In this document: in pieces, positions 46,726 through 56,744 of the stretch
Numbering within the stretch: position 1 is the first letter of the stretch
Layout of the letters: each line of letters opens with the position of its first letter
Assembly: GCF_001517405.1 (NCBI RefSeq)
Contig: NZ_LN907827.1
Location: forward strand, 205,769-269,768
Source: Duffyella gerundensis
GTDB lineage: Bacteria; Pseudomonadota; Gammaproteobacteria; Enterobacterales; Enterobacteriaceae
Reading direction: 5' to 3'
Length of the DNA stretch: 64,000 nucleotides
Translations under genes and position numbers: made by a program
Notes under the pieces: generated by a model
What the model saw: the letters and a program-made list of their open reading frames with translations, nothing else
Told to the model about the DNA's origin: nothing
Databases searched by the model: none

Positions 46726-47658
46726 ATGCTGATAAAAGTTTTAGGATCTGCCGCTGGCGGTGGCTTCCCGCAGTGGAACTGTAACTGCCACAACTGTCAG
46801 GGCCTGCGTCAGGGCACCCTGAAAAGCACCGCCCGCACGCAGTCGTCGATTGCCGTCAGTGATAACGGCAAAGAGTGGGTGCTGTGTAACGCCTCACCCG
46901 ATATCAGTCATCAGATCGCCGCAACGCCGGAGATGAGAACGCCGGATGTGCTGCGTGGCACCGCTATCGGCTCGATCATTCTCACCGACAGCCAGATTGA
47001 CCATTGTGCCGGCCTGCTTAACCTGCGTGAAGGCTGCCCGCATCAGGTGTGGTGCACGCCCGAAGTGCATGCCGATCTCACCAGCGGCTTTCCCATTTTT
47101 ACCATGCTGTCGCACTGGAATGGTGGCCTGACTCACCATCCCATTGCGCCACTTGAACCCTTTACCGTCGCGGTTTGCCCGGCGCTACGCTTCACCGCGC
47201 TGCCGATTCTCAGCAATGCGCCGCCCTATTCGCCTTATCGCGGTAACCCGTTGCCAGGCCACAATATTGCGCTGTTTATTGAGAACATCGAGAGCGGCAA
47301 GAGCCTGCTGTATGCGCCCGGCCTCGGTGAGCCTGATGACGCGCTGCTGGGCTGGCTGCACAAAGCAGATTGCCTGCTGATTGACGGCACGCTGTGGCAG
47401 GACAATGAACTGGCCAATACCGGCGTCGGTCGCAATACCGGCAAAGATATGGGCCATCTGGCACTGGCGGAAGAGCAGGGGCTGGTGAAGCTGTTGAGCA
47501 CGCTGCCCGCTGAACGAAAAATTTTGATTCACATTAACAACACCAACCCGATCCTTGACGAAGACTCTGCCGAACGTCACGCCTTAACGCGTGAAGGCAT
47601 CGAAGTCAGCTGGGATGGAATGACCATTAATCTGCAGGACAATCATCATGTCTCATGA
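46726..47658 (+). CDS. pqqB: PQQ biosynthesis protein PqqB
   Basis: A 310-residue metallo-beta-lactamase-fold protein, thought to act as a hydroxylase on an intermediate of PQQ assembly. The N-terminal [22 protein letters not shown] carries the cysteine-rich zinc site. The metallo-beta-lactamase signature in this subfamily is altered, with THxHxDH replaced by SQIDHCAG. The next gene overlaps it by 11 bases. Confidence 0.97.
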   Translation: MLIKVLGSAAGGGFPQWNCNCHNCQGLRQGTLKSTARTQSSIAVSDNGKEWVLCNASPDISHQIAATPEMRTPDVLRGTAIGSIILTDSQIDHCAGLLNLREGCPHQVWCTPEVHADLTSGFPIFTMLSHWNGGLTHHPIAPLEPFTVAVCPALRFTALPILSNAPPYSPYRGNPLPGHNIALFIENIESGKSLLYAPGLGEPDDALLGWLHKADCLLIDGTLWQDNELANTGVGRNTGKDMGHLALAEEQGLVKLLSTLPAERKILIHINNTNPILDEDSAERHALTREGIEVSWDGMTINLQDNHHVS

Positions 47659-48403
47659 AAAAGCGATGACGCCGCACGAATTTGAGCAGGCACTGCGGGC
47701 CAAAGGCGCCTATTACCATATTCATCATCCGTACCATATCGCCATGCATAACGGCCAGGCGACGCGCGAGCAGATCCAGGGCTGGGTGGCGAACCGTTTT
47801 TACTACCAGACCAGCATTCCGCTGAAGGACGCGGCGATCATGGCGAACTGCCCCGATCCCGCGACGCGCCGTAAATGGGTGCAACGCATTCTCGATCACG
47901 ACGGTCAGGGCGACGGCGAGGGCGGGATCGAAGCCTGGCTGCGGCTGGGCGAAGCGGTTGGGCTGTCGCGCGAGCTGCTGCTGTCTGAGCGGCTGGTGCT
48001 GCCGGGCGTGCGCTTCGCGGTAGATGCCTACGTTAACTTTGCCCGGCGCGCCTGCTGGCAGGAAGCGGCGTGCAGCTCGCTCACCGAACTCTTTGCGCCG
48101 CAGATTCACCAGTCGCGCCTCGACAGCTGGCCCCAGCACTATCCGTGGATTGAAGCGGAAGGCTACGGCTATTTCCGCAGCCGTCTGAGCCAGGCGAACC
48201 GCGACGTGGAGCATGGTCTGGCGCTGGCGCTGGAGTTTTGTGACACCGTGGAAAAACAGCAGCGCATGCTGCAAATTTTGCAGTTCAAACTCGACATTCT
48301 GTGGAGCCTGCTGGATGCCATGACCATGGCGTACACGCTGCATCGTCCTCCTTATCACTGCGTGACCGATCAGCCGGTCTGGCATCATCAGAGGTTTTTA
48401 TAA
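47648..48403 (+). CDS. pqqC: Pyrroloquinoline-quinone synthase PqqC
   Basis: A 251-residue helical oxidase with a haem-oxygenase-like fold, which closes the last ring and oxidises the final intermediate by eight electrons without a metal or cofactor. The conserved [36 protein letters not shown] and [17 protein letters not shown] segments are present. It overlaps pqqB by 11 bases and shares one base with pqqD. Confidence 0.98.
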   Translation: MSHEKAMTPHEFEQALRAKGAYYHIHHPYHIAMHNGQATREQIQGWVANRFYYQTSIPLKDAAIMANCPDPATRRKWVQRILDHDGQGDGEGGIEAWLRLGEAVGLSRELLLSERLVLPGVRFAVDAYVNFARRACWQEAACSSLTELFAPQIHQSRLDSWPQHYPWIEAEGYGYFRSRLSQANRDVEHGLALALEFCDTVEKQQRMLQILQFKLDILWSLLDAMTMAYTLHRPPYHCVTDQPVWHHQRFL

Positions 48404-48687
48404 TGGTTGTTACGACGCAGCAGGTGCCTGCTTTCAAACGCGGTTATCGCCTGCAATGGGAAGCCGCGCAGGAGAGCCACGTGATGCTTTACCCGGAAGG
48501 GATGGCCACGCTGAATGAGACCGCCGCTGCTATCTTGCAGTTGGTGGACGGTAAAAGCAGCGTGGCCGATATTGTCGCCACGCTGAATGCCCGCTTCCCC
48601 GATGCGGGCGGCGTGGATAATGACGTTATTGAGTTTTTTGGTCGTGCTTATGAACAAAAATGGATCGTCCTGCGTGACGGCGAATAA
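48403..48687 (+). CDS. pqqD: PQQ peptide chaperone PqqD
   Basis: A 94-residue winged-helix RiPP recognition protein that binds PqqA and hands it to PqqE. The core [25 protein letters not shown] and the C-terminal [14 protein letters not shown] are characteristic. Its ATG shares a base with the pqqC stop (TAATG), and its end overlaps the pqqE start. Confidence 0.96.
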   Translation: MVVTTQQVPAFKRGYRLQWEAAQESHVMLYPEGMATLNETAAAILQLVDGKSSVADIVATLNARFPDAGGVDNDVIEFFGRAYEQKWIVLRDGE

Positions 48688-49813
48688 ACCCGCCGTCAAT
48701 CCGCCGCTGTGGCTGCTGGCGGAGCTGACTTATCGCTGTCCGCTGCAGTGTCCCTACTGCTCGAACCCGCTCGATTTTGCCCAGCAGGAGAACGAGCTGA
48801 CCACCGAGCAGTGGATCACCGTCTTTCGTCAGGCGCGCGCCATGGGCAGCGTCCAGCTCGGTTTTTCCGGCGGCGAGCCGCTGGTGCGCAAAGATCTGCC
48901 TGAACTGATCGCCGCGGCACGCGATCTCGGTTTTTATACCAACCTCATCACCTCCGGCATCGGCCTGACCGAGAAAAAGCTGCAAACCTTTGGCGATGCC
49001 GGGCTGGACCATATTCAGATCAGCTTCCAGGCGAGCGACGAGACGCTGAACGCCGCGCTGGCGGGCTCTAAAAAAGCCTTTCAGCAGAAGCTGGCGATGG
49101 CCAAAGCGGTGAAAGCTCAGGGCTATCCGATGGTGCTGAACTTTGTGCTGCATCGTCACAACATCGACCAGATCGACAAGATTATCGATCTCTGTATCGA
49201 GCTGGAAGCGGATGATGTTGAGCTGGCAACCTGTCAGTTTTATGGCTGGGCGCACATCAACCGGGAAGGCCTGCTGCCTTCGATTGAGCAGATCGCCCGC
49301 GCAGAAGCGACGGTAAAACGCTATCGCGAACGCATGGCGGCCAGCGGTAATCTCACCAATCTGCTGTTCGTTACGCCCGATTATTATGAGTCGCGGCCAA
49401 AAGGCTGCATGGGTGGCTGGGGAGCGATCTTCCTTAGCGTAACGCCGGACGGCACTGCGCTGCCTTGCCACAGTGCTCGTCAGCTGCCGGTGAAATTTCC
49501 GTCGGTGCTGGAGCATGACCTGCAGCATATCTGGTACGAATCCTTTGGTTTTAATCGCTATCGCGGCTACGACTGGATGCCAGAGCCCTGCCGCTCCTGC
49601 CCGGAAAAAGAACAGGACTTCGGCGGCTGCCGCTGTCAGGCCTTTATGCTTACCGGCGATGCCGATAATGCCGATCCGGTCTGCGATAAATCTGCCCATC
49701 ACGGCAAGATTTTACAGGCGCGCGAAGAAGCTAACTGCAGCAGCCTGCGCGTTGATCAGCTGCGTTTTCGCAATCGCGTTAACTCCAACCTGATTTTCAA
49801 AGCCGGAGCCTGA
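48674..49813 (+). CDS. pqqE: PqqA peptide cyclase PqqE (radical SAM)
   Basis: A 379-residue radical SAM enzyme that forms the Glu-Tyr C-C bond in PqqA. The radical SAM cluster is C22-x3-C26-x2-C29 in RCPLQCPYC. The C-terminal SPASM domain supplies the auxiliary-cluster cysteines in [17 protein letters not shown] and [17 protein letters not shown] chose GTG at 48674 ([13 protein letters not shown]), which gives a standard length and a 14-base overlap with pqqD; in-frame starts farther upstream are less family-like. Confidence 0.97.
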   Translation: MTANKPAVNPPLWLLAELTYRCPLQCPYCSNPLDFAQQENELTTEQWITVFRQARAMGSVQLGFSGGEPLVRKDLPELIAAARDLGFYTNLITSGIGLTEKKLQTFGDAGLDHIQISFQASDETLNAALAGSKKAFQQKLAMAKAVKAQGYPMVLNFVLHRHNIDQIDKIIDLCIELEADDVELATCQFYGWAHINREGLLPSIEQIARAEATVKRYRERMAASGNLTNLLFVTPDYYESRPKGCMGGWGAIFLSVTPDGTALPCHSARQLPVKFPSVLEHDLQHIWYESFGFNRYRGYDWMPEPCRSCPEKEQDFGGCRCQAFMLTGDADNADPVCDKSAHHGKILQAREEANCSSLRVDQLRFRNRVNSNLIFKAGA

Positions 49814-49814
49814 T

Positions 49815-52130
49815 GTGCAGCGGGCCAGCGAGCGGCTAGCCAATGGGCTGCGCATTGAGCTGATCTCCACGCCCGCGGCGCAGCAGGCCGCGGCGTTGAT
49901 ATCGGTGGAATGTGGCAGTTTCCATGAGCCGATACCCGGCCTCGCGCATCTTCTGGAGCATCTGCTGTTTGCCGACAGCACGCATTTTCGCCACCAGCAA
50001 CGGCTGATGCCGTGGGTGCAGGGGCAGCAGGGCCAGCTTAACGCCAGTACGCACGCCTGCCGCAGCGCATTCTTCTTTGAAGTTGCCGCCGACCAGCTGG
50101 AAGCGGGCGTGGCGCGGCTCACTGACATGATGGCGCATCCGTTGCTGCAGCAATCCGATATCCGCCGTGAGGCACAGGTCATCGACGCCGAGTGCCAGCT
50201 GTTGCAGAAAGAGAGCCGCACGCAGGCTGCTGCCGCCCTGACCAGCATGCTTGCGGCGCCTGCCGAAGCGCAGCGCTTTCAGGTTGGCAATGCGGCGACG
50301 TTTGGTGACGATCTGCCCGCGCTACAGGCTGCGCTGCGGCAGTTGCATCAGCGCTATTATGTCGCTGGCAACATGACGCTGTGGCTGCAAGGGCCGCACT
50401 CGCTGGAGACGCTGCGTCAGCTGGCACAGCGCTACGGCACGCTGTTACCGGCAGGCCAGGCAGAGACGCCGCCTTTATGCTTGCAGGCCAGCGGCGCCAG
50501 CCAGCGGTTGCGCTCCGCCAGCAGCGCGCTGCGCCTCGGCTGGATCGTGGCTGACGCCGATGCCACCACCTTTTCGCTGTTACGGCAGATGATCGTCGAC
50601 GAGGCCAGCGGCAGTCTGCTGGCGCAGCTACGCGATCGTCAGCTTTGTCAGGCGATCGCGCTGGATCTGACGATCGTCACGCCGCAGACCACCCTGATCG
50701 TCGTGGATTTCTCCCTGCTTAACGCAACCGATGACGCGGCCACGCAGGTGGAATCGCTGTTTTACCGTTGGGTGCAGCAGTTGATGCAGCAGCCTGACGC
50801 CGTCCTGCAGCATTACGCCGCGCTGGATCGCACGGTGTTCAGCGCGCTGTCGCCGCTGCGTCAGCTGCGTGCCCGCGTGCTCGACTGTGTGCCGCCAGCG
50901 TCCATCGATGAAGCCTTTCTCACGCGCTGGCAGGCGCTGCTGCACCAGTGCCAGGCGGCTTCTCATCTGCGCCAGCTTAGCGGTGAAAACATCACCGGCG
51001 CGCCCACGCTCTGCCAGGGCTTTGCCCTGTCGCTGACCACGCTGCCGCTGAGCGCGGTGCCGATGGCGGATGCGGATGCGCACTTTGTCTTTTTCAGCGC
51101 ACCACAAAACAGGGCGACAACTGAAACGCCCGGTGGCGTGCCGGTTGCGCTGGCGCATCAGCCGCAGAACGGCGAGGAAGTGACGCTGGTGCTGCATCCG
51201 GCACCGGAAACGGGGCTGGCAAACTGCGGCGGCGAAGCGTTACGTATGGCGTTACGCACGCTGGCAGGCGATGCGCGTCATGCTGGCGTCAATCTGTGTA
51301 TTGAGCCTGAGCAGGGCGTCTGGCTGCTGAGTCTGCGCGGCCAGGGCGATGCGCTGCTGCCGGTATTGGATGCGTTATCGGCGCGGCTGCTGGCGATGCA
51401 AGAGCCGCACTGGCAGGCGGGACGAGCGCCCGCCGAGCTGGCCGTACGTCAGGCGCACGACGGTATCGCCATTCGGGCATTGCTGGCCGCGCTGCCTGAG
51501 GCGCTGCAACCCCAGGCAGCAGACGTATCAGACAGCTGGAGCGGCATGCTGGTGGGCGGCGATGCGTGGCTGCATCAGGCGATAGCCCGGCGGCTAAGTC
51601 CGCTGCCAGGCTGGCATCATCCTGTTCATCCCGCACGCCATGCAGCCGTTGCACGCGCGGTAGCAACCAGCAGCCGCGATCGCGCCATTCTGCTGTTCTG
51701 TCCGGTGCCCGCGTCGGCACGCTGGCAGCTCCTGGCGCAGATCTATGAGCCACATTTTTTTCAGCAGCTGCGGGTGGAGCGGCAGGTAGGTTATGTCGTC
51801 AGCTGTCGCTTCCATTACTGCGCAGGCGAAAGCGGCATCCTGTTTGCGCTGCAATCACCGAACTGGGAATATGCCGCGCTCTGGCAGGCCATCGAAGATT
51901 TCCTGCATGCGATGACGCCGCTGCTCGGCGAGGTCAATGCGCAACAACTTGATGAGCACTATCAGGCGCTGATGGCTCGCGCAGAGGAATCGGTCCGATT
52001 GCGCTGGCTGGCGGCGTGGCGTGGCGACGTGGAGCGGGAAAATCGGGTGACGCCGGACGACCTGCTGGCGGCGCATCGGCAGTTGCAGCAGCTAACTGGC
52101 TGGCGACTGAGCAATCAGCCCGTGGCGTGA
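49815..52130 (+). CDS. pqqF: PQQ biosynthesis M16 peptidase PqqF
   Basis: A 771-residue insulinase-family zinc protease. The inverted zinc motif H45-LL-E48-H49 is in GLAHLLEHLLFADS. The protease would release the cross-linked dipeptide from PqqA. The C-terminal half lacks a second zinc site, as usual for this family. It starts at GTG two bases past the pqqE stop, with GGAG upstream. The end overlaps the convergent GGDEF gene by 16 bases. Confidence 0.95.
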   Translation: MQRASERLANGLRIELISTPAAQQAAALISVECGSFHEPIPGLAHLLEHLLFADSTHFRHQQRLMPWVQGQQGQLNASTHACRSAFFFEVAADQLEAGVARLTDMMAHPLLQQSDIRREAQVIDAECQLLQKESRTQAAAALTSMLAAPAEAQRFQVGNAATFGDDLPALQAALRQLHQRYYVAGNMTLWLQGPHSLETLRQLAQRYGTLLPAGQAETPPLCLQASGASQRLRSASSALRLGWIVADADATTFSLLRQMIVDEASGSLLAQLRDRQLCQAIALDLTIVTPQTTLIVVDFSLLNATDDAATQVESLFYRWVQQLMQQPDAVLQHYAALDRTVFSALSPLRQLRARVLDCVPPASIDEAFLTRWQALLHQCQAASHLRQLSGENITGAPTLCQGFALSLTTLPLSAVPMADADAHFVFFSAPQNRATTETPGGVPVALAHQPQNGEEVTLVLHPAPETGLANCGGEALRMALRTLAGDARHAGVNLCIEPEQGVWLLSLRGQGDALLPVLDALSARLLAMQEPHWQAGRAPAELAVRQAHDGIAIRALLAALPEALQPQAADVSDSWSGMLVGGDAWLHQAIARRLSPLPGWHHPVHPARHAAVARAVATSSRDRAILLFCPVPASARWQLLAQIYEPHFFQQLRVERQVGYVVSCRFHYCAGESGILFALQSPNWEYAALWQAIEDFLHAMTPLLGEVNAQQLDEHYQALMARAEESVRLRWLAAWRGDVERENRVTPDDLLAAHRQLQQLTGWRLSNQPVA

Positions 52131-53083
52131 TGGCGTTTTTTGTTCTGATACATGATGGCGTCGCTGTGGGTCAGCAGCTGATCAAGCGTCAGCGGCGCAG
52201 CGGGATCAAACTCCACGATGCCGGATGAAAAGCTCAGCTGATAAGGGCGATCCAGTCGGGCAATAACCTCTTCCAGCTGTTGCCGAAAGGCCGTTACCCG
52301 ACGCTCGGCGTCGCTCTGTCGCGTATCGCTTAGCAGCACCACAAACTCATCGCCGCCCAGACGGGCGAACAGATCGGAGCGGCGAAAGCTTAGCTTCAGC
52401 GCCTCGGCAAAGTCGACCAGCGCCCGATCCCCTTCCTGATGGCCAAAGGTATCGTTGATCTGCTTGAACTTATTCAAATCCAGAAACGCCAGGCAGGCGT
52501 ACTGGCGTTGCACCACGCTTTCCGTCAGCAGCATTTCAGAGAGCGTTTTGAAGCCGCGGCGGTTGGTGATTTTGGTTAGTTCATCTGAAGTGGCGGTCTG
52601 AAAAGCCAGCAGCTCTGCTTCGGCCATCGAAGCGAGATCGTGCAGCGAAATGCGGTCTTCTGCGCTAAAAGTACGCGGTTTATCATCGATAATGCAGAAA
52701 GTGCCGACTTTGGCGCCGTTGGGCGTGCGCAGTGGGCAACCGGCATAAAAACGAATGTGGGGGTTGGCGGTGACCAACGGATTATCGTGAAAACGCGGAT
52801 CTGCATGGGCGTCTTCAATCACCAGCGCTTCATTTTGCAAAATCGTATGGCCGCAAAAAGAGACGGCGCGTGCGGTGCCGGTAAACGCCATGCCGTCGAC
52901 AGATTTAAACCATTGCCGATCGTCTTCGAGCAGCCCGACGTAGGAAATCTGCACGTCAAACAGCCGCTTCGCCAGTCGTGTCAGGCGATCAAAGCGCTCT
53001 TCAGCGGGCGTATCGAGCATATTGAGCGCGCGAACTTCACGCAGGCGCTGGTCCTCGTCGGCAGGAATCTCTGGCGTTTTCAT
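52115..53083 (-). CDS. GAF-GGDEF diguanylate cyclase
   Basis: A 322-residue cytosolic protein. The N-terminal GAF domain (about 20-160) has the VSFCGHTILQNEALVIEDAHADPRF pattern of a well-known bacterial group; the GGDEF domain (about 160-322) has the intact active site GGDEF at residues 243-247 and an I-site RRSD five residues upstream. It should make c-di-GMP under control of a small cytosolic ligand or redox state. The ATG at 53083 gives a normal N-terminus; a longer reading frame uses TTG without a ribosome site. Confidence 0.88.
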   Translation of the reverse strand: MKTPEIPADEDQRLREVRALNMLDTPAEERFDRLTRLAKRLFDVQISYVGLLEDDRQWFKSVDGMAFTGTARAVSFCGHTILQNEALVIEDAHADPRFHDNPLVTANPHIRFYAGCPLRTPNGAKVGTFCIIDDKPRTFSAEDRISLHDLASMAEAELLAFQTATSDELTKITNRRGFKTLSEMLLTESVVQRQYACLAFLDLNKFKQINDTFGHQEGDRALVDFAEALKLSFRRSDLFARLGGDEFVVLLSDTRQSDAERRVTAFRQQLEEVIARLDRPYQLSFSSGIVEFDPAAPLTLDQLLTHSDAIMYQNKKRHHATG

Positions 53084-53215
53084 GGCGTTACGTCGTGTCC
53101 TCACTGGCGTACTGCAAAAAATCGTCAAGCTTTATAAGCGTTATGGTCGCTTACCTTAGTGATCGACGGGTGAGGCGTAAAGGCGAGTGGTCTGAATTAG
53201 CAGCATAACATGCTG

Positions 53216-53237
53216 AAAATGCGCCGCACAGCGGCGC
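53216..53237 (-). terminator. Intrinsic terminator of hemB
   Basis: On the minus strand GCGCCGC-TGT-GCGGCGC is followed by ATTTTC, just past the hemB stop. Confidence 0.72.
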
Positions 53238-53249
53238 ACAGAGGGGAGG

Positions 53250-54227
53250 TTAGAGCACCTTATTTTCAGCCAGATCCAGCGCAAAGTAGCTGAAAATCAC
53301 ATCGGCACCGGCGCGCTTGATGGCTCCCAGGCTTTCAAGCACCACGTTGCGCTCGTCGATGGCGCCAGCCTGAGCGGCGAACTTGATCATCGCGTATTCG
53401 CCACTGACCTGATAAGCCGCCAGCGGCAGATCGCTGCGCTCACGAATATCGCGCAGGATATCCAGATAGGCACCCGCCGGTTTTACCATCAGCGAATCAG
53501 CGCCCTCGGCGGCGTCAATCAGGGATTCACGGATCGCTTCACGACGGTTCATCGGGTTCATCTGGTAGGTTTTGCGATCGCCTTTCAGCGCCGTGCCTGC
53601 CGCTTCGCGGAAGGGACCATAGAACGATGACGCAAACTTGGTCGAGTAAGACATGATGGCGGTATCGGTAAATCCGGCGGCGTCCAGCGCCTGACGAATT
53701 GCCGCCACCTGGCCATCCATCGCTGCGGACGGCGCGATGAAATCGGCACCGGCATGGGCAGCGACCACCGCCTGCTTGCCGAGGTTAATCAGCGTGGCAT
53801 CGTTATCCACACCGTGACCGCACAGCACGCCGCAATGGCCGTGGGAGGTGTATTCGCAGAAGCAGGTGTCGGACATGACGATCATCTCCGGCACTGTCTC
53901 TTTACAGATACGCGACATGCGCGCCACCAGGCCGTTTTCCTGCCAGGCATCGCTGCCGGTGGCATCGGTGTGGTGCGAAATGCCGAAGGTCATCACCGAG
54001 CGGATGCCCGCTTTGGCGATGCGCTCAATTTCATACGCCAGACGCTTTTCCGGAATGCGCATCACGCCCGGCATCGCTTCAATGGCTTTGTAGTCATCGA
54101 CGCCTTCTTCGACAAAAATCGGCAGGGCGAGATCGTTCAGGCTTAGCTCGCTTTCCTGGAACATCGCGCGCAGCGAAGGGGTTTTACGCAATCTTCTTGG
54201 GCGCAAAACAGGGGAATATTCAGACAT
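53250..54227 (-). CDS. hemB: Delta-aminolevulinic acid dehydratase (porphobilinogen synthase)
   Basis: A 325-residue enzyme that joins two 5-aminolevulinates into porphobilinogen, the first common pyrrole of haem synthesis. Zinc-binding cysteines lie in [19 protein letters not shown], and the Schiff-base lysines in [15 protein letters not shown] and [13 protein letters not shown]. The start at 54227 ([17 protein letters not shown]) matches family length; the frame is open upstream to 54368, but those residues are not hemB-like. It has its own terminator. Confidence 0.97.
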   Translation of the reverse strand: MSEYSPVLRPRRLRKTPSLRAMFQESELSLNDLALPIFVEEGVDDYKAIEAMPGVMRIPEKRLAYEIERIAKAGIRSVMTFGISHHTDATGSDAWQENGLVARMSRICKETVPEMIVMSDTCFCEYTSHGHCGVLCGHGVDNDATLINLGKQAVVAAHAGADFIAPSAAMDGQVAAIRQALDAAGFTDTAIMSYSTKFASSFYGPFREAAGTALKGDRKTYQMNPMNRREAIRESLIDAAEGADSLMVKPAGAYLDILRDIRERSDLPLAAYQVSGEYAMIKFAAQAGAIDERNVVLESLGAIKRAGADVIFSYFALDLAENKVL

Positions 54228-54366
54228 AGGAGAGTCACTGTAGTCGGTAAAAAGTAGCAATAATTCTACTCCTTTTACCCCAGGGTTTTTAGCCCCGACT
54301 GCGGAGAGAGTAAACAATTTGAGCGGTTTAGCGGCGAATAAGGCGGGAAGAATCGGTGCGGCAGGC

Positions 54367-54395
54367 AAAAAAATCCCCTTGCCAGCGGCAAGGGG
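54367..54395 (-). terminator. Intrinsic terminator of proP
   Basis: On the minus strand CCCCTTGCC-GCT-GGCAAGGGG is a 9-bp stem followed by ATTTTTTT, 9 bases past the proP stop. Confidence 0.92.
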
Positions 54396-54404
54396 AGAGG
54401 CAGA

Positions 54405-55910
54405 TTACTCGTTGATACGCGGATGCTGATCGATCAGGTTGCTGCGCTGGCTTTCCAGACGCTTGATCTCGCTGTCGATATCTTCGATTTTCTGTTCAAT
54501 GTTGTCGTGATGTTCCTGCAGAATCTCACGCGCTTCGCCGATATCCGATGCCGCCGGGGTGGCTCCTTTCAACGGTTTGTTCGCCGTCTCTTTCATGGTG
54601 ATACCGGTGATTAAACCGATTACCGCCACTACCATCAGGTAGTAGGCAGGCATGTAGAGATTGTTGGTCGTTTCCACCAGCCAGGCGGCCAGCGTTGGCG
54701 TCAGACCGGCAACCAACACCGAAATGTTAAAGGCACTGGCCAGCGCACTGTAGCGAATGTGCGTTGGGAACATCGCTGGCAGCGATGAAGCCATCACGCC
54801 GGTGAAGGAGTTAAGAATAACCGCCAGGATCAGCAGACCGGCAAAGATCAGGCCGAGCACGTTACTGTTAATCAGCATAAAGGCCGGGATAGCGAAAATT
54901 AACAGCGAGATGCTGCCGATAATCACAAAAGGACGGCGGCCAAAGCGGTCGCTCAACAGGCCCATCACCGGCTGCACAAACAGCATGCCGAGCATGATGG
55001 CGATGATAATCAGTACGCCATGATCCTCAGAGTAGTGCAGGTTATGCGCGAGGTAGCTCGGCATGTAGGTCAACAGCATGTAGTAGGTGACGTTGGTAGC
55101 GATCACCAGACCAATACAGGAAAGCAGACTTTTCCAGTGCTTGGTGGCGATCTCCTTGAACGACACTTTTGGCCCTTCACGCAGGCCGTCGCGGTCGCCC
55201 TGTTCCAGCTTATCAACGTGCTGCTGGAAGGCTGGGGTCTCTTCCAGCGCATGGCGCAGGTAGAGTCCAATCATGCCCAGCGGCAGCGCCAGGAAGAACG
55301 GCAGACGCCAGCCCCATTCGAGGAAGCGCGCTTCGCCAATTACCGCAGTGATTAACACCACTATGCCCGCACCGAGCACGAAACCGGCAATCGAGCCGAA
55401 GTCGAGCCAGCTGCCCATAAAGCCGCGCTTACGGTCCGGCGAATATTCCGCCACGAAGATCGATGCGCCGGTGTATTCACCGCCAACGGAAAAGCCCTGG
55501 GCCATTTTGGCCAGCAGCAGCAGAATCGGTGCCCAGATGCCGATCGAGGCGTAGGACGGAATCAGCCCGATACAGAAGGTACTGATCGACATGATGATGA
55601 TGGTGATGGAGAGAATTTTCTGGCGACCATATTTGTCACCCAGTCGGCCAAAGAACAGCCCGCCAAGCGGACGAATCAGGAACGGCACGGAGAAGGTACC
55701 GAGTGCTGCAATCATCTGCAGGCTGGGATCGGCTCCCGGAAAAAAGACTTTACCCAGCGCATAGGCGACAAAGCCGTAAACACCAAAGTCGAACCACTCC
55801 ATCGCATTGCCCAACGATGCGGCGGTAATCGCCTTGCGTAACCTGGCATCGTCGATGATGGTGACATCATCCAACGCGATAGGTTTGACACGTTTCCTAC
55901 GTAACTTCAT
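54405..55910 (-). CDS. proP: Proline/glycine betaine osmosensory symporter ProP
   Basis: A 501-residue MFS proton symporter that takes up compatible solutes on hyperosmotic shock. N-terminal LRKAITAASLGNAMEWFDFGVYGFVAYALGK and the loop GDKYGRQK match E. coli ProP, and the C-terminal 40 residues (EHHDNIEQKIEDIDSEIKRLESQRSNLID) form the antiparallel coiled coil that tunes osmosensing. MKLRRKRVKP at 55910 is the family start. The open frame continues to 56024, but that extension is not conserved. Confidence 0.96.
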   Translation of the reverse strand: MKLRRKRVKPIALDDVTIIDDARLRKAITAASLGNAMEWFDFGVYGFVAYALGKVFFPGADPSLQMIAALGTFSVPFLIRPLGGLFFGRLGDKYGRQKILSITIIIMSISTFCIGLIPSYASIGIWAPILLLLAKMAQGFSVGGEYTGASIFVAEYSPDRKRGFMGSWLDFGSIAGFVLGAGIVVLITAVIGEARFLEWGWRLPFFLALPLGMIGLYLRHALEETPAFQQHVDKLEQGDRDGLREGPKVSFKEIATKHWKSLLSCIGLVIATNVTYYMLLTYMPSYLAHNLHYSEDHGVLIIIAIMLGMLFVQPVMGLLSDRFGRRPFVIIGSISLLIFAIPAFMLINSNVLGLIFAGLLILAVILNSFTGVMASSLPAMFPTHIRYSALASAFNISVLVAGLTPTLAAWLVETTNNLYMPAYYLMVVAVIGLITGITMKETANKPLKGATPAASDIGEAREILQEHHDNIEQKIEDIDSEIKRLESQRSNLIDQHPRINE

Positions 55911-56336
55911 GAAAATTGCCCTGTCTCTATTACCATTGTTGATAAAGTTCTCAACGGCGCGGACCGAGCTGAATCGTGTCAGGCCGCTGCGTTGAGAAAA
56001 TTTAAGCATAGCCAGGAAAGTCATGATAATTACCCCCGGAAAACAAAATAATTTCTGAGGTAAACCATTCTGGCGTTACGCTTATTATACCGTTAGTGCT
56101 TTCCCTTTGTCATTTTTCGTCAAAATGGCTGTTGTTGCGTCGTTTCAAGGCGATTTGGCCTATAAATTGTGCGTTTTTCACCCCTTTAAAGCCTGACGGC
56201 CAGGATAAAATGTCACTTCCGTCTCGCAACAGTTCAAATTTTTTAATGATTTTACCGCCAATGCAGCGCGCAGCTGAAGCGCGTCACCGTTGACGGCATT
56301 TTTGTTGCGCGTCGTTTTTCAGGGGAAGGGGTAAAG
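55911..56336. other. Intergenic region upstream of proP
   Basis: 426 bases between the divergent proP and a hypothetical gene. It should hold the proP promoters, but I could not identify convincing boxes. No ORF, tRNA or repeat is supported. Confidence 0.4.
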
Positions 56337-56744
56337 ATGAATAATAAAAAATGTCTGCCGTTCAACAACCCGTGGCTGTTGATGGTGGAAAGCACAGAAA
56401 AAAATCGGGTAACTGACGAGGCTAAGACCCAGGCCGTGGGTGCGATCTCTGGCTGGTTGAAACCGATGCTATTGCCCATAACGTTGCCGATGGGGCGTAA
56501 ACTGGCTGCCAGTAAGCCAGCGCCAGCCACGCTGCCGACGGCGAGCGTGCCGATGACAAAGAAAACGTTGCCGACGCCGGAAACGCTGCAGCACTATCAG
56601 CAGCTGGCGGAAGAGGTAAACGCCACGCTGGCACGGGTCAATGTGCGTACGCAGCGCAACGGTGTGCCGCTCATGACGCCTGATGCCAGCGGCGATACGG
56701 TCAGCATCGCCTTGCGCGCGGCGTTGAAACGACAACGCCGCTAA
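56337..56744 (+). CDS. Hypothetical protein, 135 aa
   Basis: Not recognised. It is a basic, proline- and threonine-rich protein without signal peptide or membrane segment. Residues 50-80 are low-complexity (KPAPATLPTASVPMTKKTLP), and the C-terminal 50 residues (TLQHYQQLAEEVNATLARVNVRTQR) are predicted helical, ending in ALKRQRR. AAGGGG upstream of the ATG supports translation. The end overlaps the convergent phosphodiesterase gene by four bases. It could be a cell-surface or nucleic-acid-associated accessory protein, but nothing supports a choice. Confidence 0.5.
   Translation: MNNKKCLPFNNPWLLMVESTEKNRVTDEAKTQAVGAISGWLKPMLLPITLPMGRKLAASKPAPATLPTASVPMTKKTLPTPETLQHYQQLAEEVNATLARVNVRTQRNGVPLMTPDASGDTVSIALRAALKRQRR

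Noticed and set aside
55911..56024. A 38-residue N-terminal extension of ProP, and similar extensions of HemB (to 54368) and PitA (to 24073).
   Set aside because: Family starts ([29 protein letters not shown]) fit the known proteins; the upstream residues are not conserved.
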